From: Pyrrhosoma nymphula
Taxonomy: Eukaryota; Arthropoda; Insecta; Odonata; Coenagrionidae
NCBI GenBank assembly: GCA_963573305.1
Contig: OY754327.1
Location: 186,876,386 to 186,940,385 of the forward strand
Direction of reading: 5' to 3'
DNA length: 64,000 nt
This document shows, piece after piece, positions 57,434 to 64,000 of this stretch. The position numbers and the translations under genes are program-made. Positions within the stretch are counted from its first letter, which is position 1, and the number at the start of each line of letters is the position of its first letter. The notes beneath the pieces are model-generated. The model was given only the letters and a program-made list of their open reading frames with translations. It had not been told where the DNA came from and made no database searches.

Positions 57434-58150
57434 TCATGCATGCGCAGCAGACGGAGTCACCCCAGGATGACGGCCTTCTGCATGCGTGCTGTAAGTGATT
57501 CCCCGCCTGAGCCACGCAGGATGGAATTCACTTAGGACCACTAGTTTCACAGGGTGTCCGGGATAAACTTGCCGAAGTTTAAAATGTAGGTCTTGATATT
57601 TAGCTCGTTTTCCCACCTCTTCTGCATTTATGCTCGGATCAGCCGGAGCCGAAAACTCAATCACGAACATGGAGCGTGTGAGGTGGTCGAAGAGAAAGAT
57701 ATCAGGCTTGGTCGCCTCCAACTGCCTGGTGGTGGAGAAGGAGTAATTCCACCAGATTGCACATTTATCGTTACCCACGAAGGACTCAATAGCTCCAGTT
57801 GCATGAGGCAGCACAGGTGTTTCGTCGATGCCATAATGGGGTCACATGTGAAAATATAAACCCGCAGAGCCGCGTTGTGCCAAGCTATATACGTCGTCTT
57901 GGCGTAGTAACTGCAGCCTAAGAGAATGCAACCCAAAGTCTCCGGCTGGGCTCAGCACGCCCTGTATCTGGTGTCCGCACACCTCCGCTTTGAACATAAG
58001 GCGGTGGTACACGAGGGTGTGTTATATCTTCTGCAACGTGCAGCCGGAACACCGAGGGACAATTGGGGGGATCATGGACGACGCGGCCAAAGTCGTGTTA
58101 GGGATGTCAGTGACCCCGCTGTACTCCTGAAACATGGTTTACCCGTGCGT
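57434..58150 (-). pseudogene. Retroelement C-terminal region with PD-(D/E)XK-like motif
   Basis: The minus strand carries two blocks. Upstream (about 57840-57950) reads GCSYYAKTTYIAWHNAALRV, which resembles a C----T-Y--RHN-VL pattern. Downstream (57434-57814, 126 codons open) reads ATKPDIFLFDHLTRSMFVIE, FSAPADPSINAEEVGKRAKY and QDLHFKLRQVY. The spacing PD-x(13-15)-(E)-x-S/x-x(n)-K-x-KY is that of PD-(D/E)XK nuclease folds. A very similar block ends the proteins of several LINE-type retroelements in invertebrates. No RT lies beside it. A clade name would be guesswork. Confidence 0.55.
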
Positions 58151-58170
58151 CACCTATAAGGAATAACTCT

Positions 58171-59325
58171 ATGGATAATTCCTCTGAGTCATTTATAAAT
58201 ATCGGCGGATATGTGGGCCAGAAAGTCCCTTACTTAAGTAGCACACAAGGACAAAGAAGGTCGGCCTCATGGGACTGGTCAAAGGTCAACGTGTCCGGTT
58301 TTCAGGAATTCAGCACCGCGATGATAGGACCACGCTCCGGTGGCTCTGCACTCCTGATTTGCAACGACATACACGTCGTCTGGAAAGATGTCCCGTCTGA
58401 CTGCCTGCCACTGGGAAACGAAGCAGTAATGGCAAGCCTCCAAATACGGAAGAATAGGGAGCTCGTGTGCGTGGTGTATTCCAGGCCCAACGTCCGACTG
58501 CCGGTGAAGCTTTTCGACCACTTTGCCCTCCTGTCCCTCCGCTATAATCCTGGGAGACTTGAACGCCGGGAGTACCACCTTCCGGGACCAAGCGGACAGG
58601 GAGAGAGTTGCAAACCTACCTGCTCCAACATCCACTTTTCCTCCTCAAAATACTATCACGGACGTATATCAGCGCCGGAATGCTCCTACCCTGACTACGC
58701 TCTTATCAACGGAGACCAAATGGCGCTTTCGGGCGACTGCTATACCTCCGACCCCTTACTCTTCTTCTCTTTCCAGATGGTGGATCCTCTTCCACGGATT
58801 AAAATCGCCCGCTCGGACTTGAAAAAGGCAGACTGGGAGTCTTTTAATCGCACAGTGCAAGAGAAAACGAGCCAGATGGGACCACTGACAACAAAATACC
58901 ACGTGGACAAGGCTATAGACACCCTGTAAGAGGATTTGCAACGGCGATGAAGGCCATCCCGATGCAAACAATCGACCCGGCTAACAATAAGCCACCGCTC
59001 CCCAAGAACGCGGTCCAGATGATAAGGAATAAGAAGTCGCTATACCGGGAATGGACCAGGAACAGGGACCCTGGCCTTAAAAACGGAAGGGAACCGGATG
59101 GATGCCAAAATACGCCAAAACGTGATACGACAAAAGGAAAACAGCTGGGAAGACACCCGCAAGAGCCTTGACCACAAGAATGGCAGAGCATTCTGGTGGA
59201 AATTCAAAATACTGACAGGACGACATGAAAAGCAAGCATGCTCCCCTGGTTGGCACCGACGGCGCACCATCGGACTAAATCCTAAAAAGCTGGCCAAAAG
59301 TCGAAAAATGAAGTTCGGGTAAAGC
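58171..59325 (+). pseudogene. LINE apurinic-like endonuclease domain and linker (degenerate, RT missing)
   Basis: The plus frame begins with an APE-type endonuclease part: FQEFSTAMIGPRSGGSALLI, NEAVMASLQIRKNRELVCVV and YSRP. A +1 shift near 58520 carries SAIILGDLNAGSTTFRDQAD (GDLNA at 58552-58566), and a return shift gives YPDYALIN and TSDPLLFFSFQ. The usual SDH ends here as SDP, so the last catalytic histidine is lost. Linker blocks follow: SDLKKADWESFNRTVQEK, AIPMQTIDPANNKPPLPKNA with NKKSLYREWTRNRDPGLK, and FWWKFKILTGRHEKQ. This EN-to-RT linker is typical of Jockey-type LINEs. The sequence stops before the RT. Confidence 0.85.
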
Positions 59326-60349
59326 GGCCGAAAAAAGATGACAAATGTTATTGATTATATGATCTTCAGTATAGTATACCTACTACACGGAGCATAGAAT
59401 ACGTCAGGATAATGTGTACGACCTGTCAAAGAATAGCATGTCAGTGTGATTTTGGCACACGTAACTTTCGCGCCAAAAAAATGTTCTTATCTTCATTGAA
59501 AATTTTCTATTCAATATTTTGGATTTTTTAAATTTTACACAAAATCAAACTACCTTCACACATAAAATGAGTTCTGTTTCGTTTTTTTAACTATGTTTTA
59601 ACGTATTTACATTTTCATTTAGAAAAAGCTGATTTACGTCAAATTTAAGTTTAAATGGCAATTATCGTTTTCATCGACATCTGCCGACACGGAGTTAACT
59701 TTACTGTGTGATAGGGTAAAGTCTATATAACAGCTTTCAGGAGAAAATTCTTGCATATATTTTTGCAGTTTCTATTTTGCCAACTATATTTCTTCGCCAG
59801 TCTGCCCCAGTCGCTTCGTCGCTGCCGCGGGGGCTGCCATTTGCCTCTATATCGGGAAATGGTGAATTTTCCAAATATGCACGGAAAGGAATTTCAGTTT
59901 AATATCTTCAGTAAATAATATACATGTTGTTCGCGTATATCACCTATACCTTTTGGAATAGGTTACTGAAATGGCAAAAATTCGAGAATACTAGTGTCAC
60001 ATATTTTCGTCTCCATTAACAATTTGGCCCTAAAGTTGACAGAAAAATGAGGCAGGAGACACGAAATTGAGGAGACTGTATGATTAACCTTCACTGCAAA
60101 GTGTTCTTATGACCAGACGATCGTCCACAGGCACAAGGTGTGCCGTGGCTGAAGGGGGGAGGGGGGGGGGCTGGCGGGGGAAGATCGTTGTCGTGCACGT
60201 GCAGCGGGAGGCGCCAACTGGACAATAATCTGCTCTCATAAATGTGTCTACTTGCCCCCCCCCCTTTCTGGGTTCTACATTCATTCATTGCAGTAGTCTA
60301 CCGGTTAGAGGTAGGTTGTGATGAAAGTCAGAGAATATCCCACGAACTC
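59326..60349. other. Intergenic with a G-run
   Basis: AT-rich, no frames. A G-rich run lies at 60156-60180 and a C-run near 60257. Confidence 0.4.
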
Positions 60350-60583
60350 TTACACGTGCCGTGCCCTTTCTGCCAAGAGTATTTCTTTCTTCATCTCAGC
60401 AAAGGTCCTCCCTTTCTTCATCCCGTCCATAAAACCTATTCTCTTCCTTCCCCTTTCCCGCTTACCCAACATCCTTCCCTCTATCACGGCCTTCAGCAAA
60501 CCATCGTCCCTCATTACTCCTTCCAGCCACCTACCCTGTCTTCCCCTAATCTCATCTATAGGTTTAGTCCATTCTTTTTACTC
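60350..60583 (-). pseudogene. LINE family A, extreme C-terminal part (copy 3)
   Basis: Minus-strand translation reads EWTKPIDEIRGRQGRWLEGV, then MRDDGLLKAVIEGRMLGKRE, RGRKRIGFMDGMKKGRTFAE and MKKEILLAERARHV before a stop. It is collinear with the tail of copy 2 (RWMEEVLRGEGMLKRVIEGR and onward). About 77 codons are open. The 3' end lies near 60350. The 5' part is truncated, and a small separate insertion (60622-60740) lies upstream. Confidence 0.8.
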
Positions 60584-60621
60584 TAATCCTCTGGTAAATC
60601 TCAACGGATCTCTTTTACAAC

Positions 60622-60740
60622 TCTCTTGCCTCATAATGAATAAAGACACTTGGTAATCTTCCACAGATTTATTTATTTGACACGACGCGTTTCACCACAC
60701 TGTGGCATAATAATTTCATAATCATAATCTCTTGCCTCAT
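60622..60740 (-). mobile_element. 93-bp 5'-truncated retroelement tail with 13-bp target duplication
   Basis: TCTCTTGCCTCAT occurs at 60622-60634 and 60728-60740. The insert 60635-60727, read on the minus strand, has GCCACAGTGTGG (a CCACA/TGTGG hairpin), then TGAAACGCGTCGTGTC, AATAAATAAATCTGTGG and ATTACCAAGTGTCTTTATTC. The hairpin followed by GAAACGCGTC is a recurrent PLE-type terminus. Perfect flanking repeats show a recent, target-primed type insertion. Confidence 0.7.
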
Positions 60741-62599
60741 TTGGGCCACCCTTGTTGCCGCTTGCACACACTAACAGAACCCTTCGCTGTACTTCGTTGG
60801 GGGATTTTCCAGTTGTGTTCGCGTGTTGTATTAATCAGTTGTCTTTGAAAGTGTGTCCAGACAACATCTACAGGAAGTGATCCAAGCTGTGCAACACGTA
60901 TGTAATGCAAATAATGGAAAGCAAAAATTCAGAAGCTATTCAAGAAGAGGATGGGTCTGATGGTAGATATGCCAAAACAGGGATATGGGACGGCTAAACT
61001 CTTCTTTGGGAATCCTAAGCTGTCGGCAGAAATTACAGGTAAGAGTAATCTGTCATTCTATTAATGAATGTAGCAACTTTTAATTCGTAGTAATTCATTT
61101 TTACAATCACAAAACACTCCAATTGCTTTTGCCGTCAAGTTGGCACTGAAGTGACCATCTCTTTTTAATTTTTTTTTGGATAAATGAATAATTAATTTCA
61201 AGACTTTCACACATGCTGAAATCAATTTAAAGTGTACACACACTAAACCACTGTGAAACCACCTCAAGACCGCCAAATTATACGTGCAGCAATACCCTTG
61301 GTATTAAATGCCACCCACTGTGCACAAGCTAGTAATTCATGACGCAGATATCGCGAAGGAAGCGATACTTCCCATCTGACAGTTTTCGAAAAAGGCCCTA
61401 CAGGCAAGAAATGAGGACATGAGAAAATTTCGGGAGCGTCACACACGAAAATCTTCGAGGGAGGCAAGAAATGGAGAATTATTTCGGAGGATGCTCCTTA
61501 CTTCCGACACCTTGATATCCTCCATTTCATTCGGAAGAAGAAAATCGAAAGAATATTTTGACCCAGCGGTGTTTAGGTCTATAAGGATGAAGAAAGGGAC
61601 GACTCGAAGAGTGATGACGTGTCATCAGAAGAGGAATTAATGGCGTGAAAAAAAACAATTGATTTACGCATTGTTAGTGCTGGTAATGTGCTCGCATGTG
61701 AAATCTAATATTAATTTAATTTGAACAAATACTTTTTCCTCAATAAATGCTAAATAATAGCTAACTATACTTTATTAACCACGAGTTAAAATTTATTTGC
61801 TAGTTTCTGATACCTAGGATGTACTGAGATTTTAGCGAATGTTATTGTAGAAATATTCTACATAAGCGTAGAAAATATTTTTAAACAAAATTTTAAATTT
61901 TAAAAATATAGATTATATAATAGAAATACATAATTTTCGAAATATATTTTGGATAACACAAGGATGGAAATACTTGACGTAACGAGATCTCGTAATATGA
62001 TTTAATGATCATTCACAAGTAGATTTTTTCAATTCTACACATTCCGCGCATTAATTTAGGAATTAATAATGAATTATTATGCATGAAATCTAAAACATTA
62101 AATTTGTAATTGTATCCTATTTAACGGAGAATATAATTCTACTCTAGTAACTATACTTATAATTCTTACTTTATGTTCAAAGAAATACTGAACATGGATT
62201 ATGAACCGTCGAACGAATCAAGCTTTTTTTGCGGGTTTTAAGTTATTTTATTTCCTTTTTTTTAAATGCATAATAGATACCGAAAACATAATGATGAAAT
62301 CAAGTTAATCAGCTCAAAGTACTGAAATAACGCCCAAAATACGCTGTGAAACCCGAAAACGACAGAGTAATGAAATTTGGCCAGCTTTTTTCCAATCGGT
62401 CCCACTGTGCGGCGTGTTTATCTCCGACGCAGCTGGTACGGAAGATGAACTCCGGAGAGTCCTGGAAGATGCACATACACACCCCAGCCGAAGACGCTCA
62501 TTTCAAGGAAGAACAACGACTCCCCTGAGCGAGGATCGCCTGGGCCACAGCTGCATCACTTTAGCCACTACAAAAGGCAACATCTACGAAAAATTTTAT
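60741..62599. other. Intergenic, a possible acidic ORF tail at 61560-61650
   Basis: Mostly AT-rich and stop-dense. Near 61580-61650 a frame reads KDEERDDSKSDDVSSEEELM before TGA, like the acidic C-terminal tail of some transposases or nuclear proteins. The preceding frame is broken and nothing else was recognised. Confidence 0.35.
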
Positions 62600-62862
62600 G
62601 ATTCATCAGCCCATTACCCAGGAAGAAATGAAAGAAGCAATGCCATGGAAAAACAAGGCACCCGGCGAAGACTAAATTACGACCATGCATGTGAGGAAGG
62701 CTCCAAGCATGCTTACCACTTCTGATGACCATTTTCAAATCTCTTCTTACCATAGGATACCATCCGGACTCATGGAAGAGAATCACAATGGTCATGATAC
62801 CTAAGCTTGGCAAGGATAACAAAAAAGCAGTAAACTTCCGGCCAATCATTATAATAAAATAA
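62600..62862 (+). pseudogene. LINE reverse transcriptase entry segment
   Basis: Plus-strand translation reads PITQEEMKEAMPWKNKAPGE followed by D and a stop. A shifted frame then gives LMTIFKSLLTIGYHPDSWKR and ITMVMIPKLGKDNKKAVNFR with PII. These are the standard RT blocks EI--AI--LK-KKAPG-D, L--IFN-LL--GY-P--WK and V-IPK-GKD----NYRPI. The segment breaks off after RPI. Whether it belongs to the RT piece at 62940-63490 cannot be shown, because that piece repeats the RPI block and so must be a different copy. Confidence 0.75.
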
Positions 62863-62939
62863 TATTCCGACCTGGGGACCCTGGTTGGAATACCAGTGAA
62901 ACTCTAGTCACCAACAAAGTTCGAACATGGGGGAAAAAC

Positions 62940-63490
62940 CCAGAAACAATGGAGATATCAAGTATTCTCAGTTTCCCACGGTATGGAAATCATCGCTGGT
63001 AAGACCTATCAATAAGGAGAAAAAACCTACGAAAAGTTTTGCTTATAATAGGCCTATCCATTTCATTGTGTACTATCTCTAAATGTTGCTAACGCATTGT
63101 TTATAATCAAACTTCAGAATGTATTATTTTTTTCAAAGATTTGTTGGACCCATATCAATCCGGATTTCACCTGGGCTTCAGAACATTGACTTCCATGGTC
63201 AAATAACTGATGACATCCGCAAGGCTATGAATAATAAAATTATGACTAATCTTGTTATGCTGGACTTAAGTAAAGAATTTGACCGTGTAGATCACCATCT
63301 CTTAATAATAAAAATGAAGGACACTAAATTTTCTCCGGGGGTATTAAATTTATCCCATTCCTATCTTACAGGTCGTAGACAGGCTGTCAAGGAGTCCTCT
63401 CGGAATATTTCTAGGTGGCAATCTGTAACGAGTGGGGTCCCTCAAGGATCCGTCCTTGATCCATTGTTATTTTATAAGAAACGATTTCGG
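62940..63490 (+). pseudogene. LINE reverse transcriptase palm fragment (second, different copy)
   Basis: The plus strand first gives FPTVWKSSLVRPINKEKKPT and an NRPI block (about 62970-63060). It then gives an open 125-codon frame (63119-63496) with ITDDIRKAMNNKIMTNLVML, DLSKEFDRVDHHLLIIKMKD, HSYLTGRRQAV and VTSGVPQGSVLDPLLF. KAFD is changed to KEFD, but the first catalytic aspartate is kept. GVPQGSVLGPLLF is the standard block before YADD. The fragment ends before YADD. This is a Jockey/CR1-type RT. Confidence 0.85.
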
Positions 63491-64000
63491 GCGTAACTTC
63501 GTGGAAGTGCATCCTACTGAGAAAGTTTGACGAAGTTTCGACACAGCTTTTTCCACATGTAATTTTACTATTTTTTTACTAAACTTTCTCGGTCGTCATC
63601 GCACGAAATTCATGCGAAACAACGTCATCAGAGGATTCAAGGACTTCGACAGAGAAGATGAAAGTGAAGAATAGGAGATGGAAAATACCGGAAACAATAG
63701 TAACTTTGAACGTTAGGACAATGATAAAATAGAATAAATTTATTATGCTCTGGGACAAGAACTGTGGAGCAAAAAATAAATATCATGATTGTTAGCATGA
63801 GGGCAAAGAGTAAAAATATAATTAATGTATTTATTGACCACGTATAAATAATCTCTTCTTTTAATTTATTCAAATTTGGTCAGTTAAATTTCCTTTATCT
63901 CACTGCCAACGTATCGGAAAATTTATTGCCATCCTCAGGGCTAATTGAAAACCATAAAACAAAATTAATAACATAAACAGGTATAAACAGAAAAATAATA
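63491..64000. other. AT-rich end of window, nothing recognised
   Basis: No recognisable frame or repeat. Confidence 0.4.

Noticed and set aside
60260..60656. Plus-strand open frames of 112-114 codons
   Set aside because: They are the antisense of LINE family A copy 3, whose minus-strand translation matches two other copies.
1..64000. CRISPR array, bacterial operons or phage genes
   Set aside because: No spaced identical repeats of CRISPR type and no dense collinear ORFs; content is clearly eukaryotic repeats.

Overview
The window reads as repeat-dominated, AT-rich nuclear DNA of an arthropod, most likely an insect. The basis is content: a mariner-like element, an R1-clade LINE, Penelope-like elements (PLEs), hAT, piggyBac-like and Harbinger-like remnants, a 5S rRNA-derived SINE and several tRNA-like SINE heads. 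No taxon can be named from the sequence alone. I found no convincing intact host protein-coding gene, no rRNA operon and no functional tRNA. Essentially every coding signal belongs to a broken transposable element, and most long open frames are by-products of C-rich or G-rich low-complexity islands.

Layout. 1-3.1 kb: C-rich islands and a near-perfect 27-bp hairpin (2025-2080). 3.1-4.64 kb: two LINE 3' ends in opposite orientation (family A plus, family B minus). 4.6-10.2 kb: mostly featureless AT-rich DNA with three spaced copies of a 14-mer (7869-8239) and a piggyBac-like N-terminal remnant (9055-9483). 10.26-10.67 kb: second family A LINE. 12.71-13.31 kb: hAT deletion derivative. 15.1-15.6 kb: foldback MITE. 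16.1-21.0 kb: an R1-clade LINE split by a 3.8-kb element with 36-bp terminal inverted repeats, which itself holds a Tc1/mariner-like fragment and another LINE RT fragment. 21-24 kb: two SINE-like heads. 24-34 kb: sparse. 34.4-38.7 kb: two diverged copies of an unclassified 0.9-kb repeat flanking a third family B LINE. 38.8-39.5 and 43.1-43.85 kb: PLE 3' ends with inverted pseudo-LTRs. 41.9-43.1 kb: Harbinger-like remnants. 45.37-46.92 kb: a mariner with both inverted repeats, invaded by a family B LINE. 49.1-53.0 kb: PLE pseudo-LTR remnants, a SINE, a 159-bp tandem repeat, a GC-rich island, and a large palindrome with AT microsatellites. 53.5-64 kb: LINE RT fragments, a MITE with nested inverted repeats, the 5S-SINE with a 14-bp target duplication, two divergent LINE fragments meeting near 58.16 kb, a third family A LINE, and more LINE RT pieces.

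How parts relate. The most informative parts are the nested insertions, which give relative ages (mariner older than the LINE inside it; R1-like LINE older than the TIR element), and two RNA-structure signals. The first is a 3'-terminal stem-loop shared by three family B LINE copies, with a compensatory base-pair change. The second is a set of hammerhead-like CUGANGA...stem...GAAA cores in several PLE-type pseudo-LTRs. All family calls rest on motif recognition by eye; no database search was possible.
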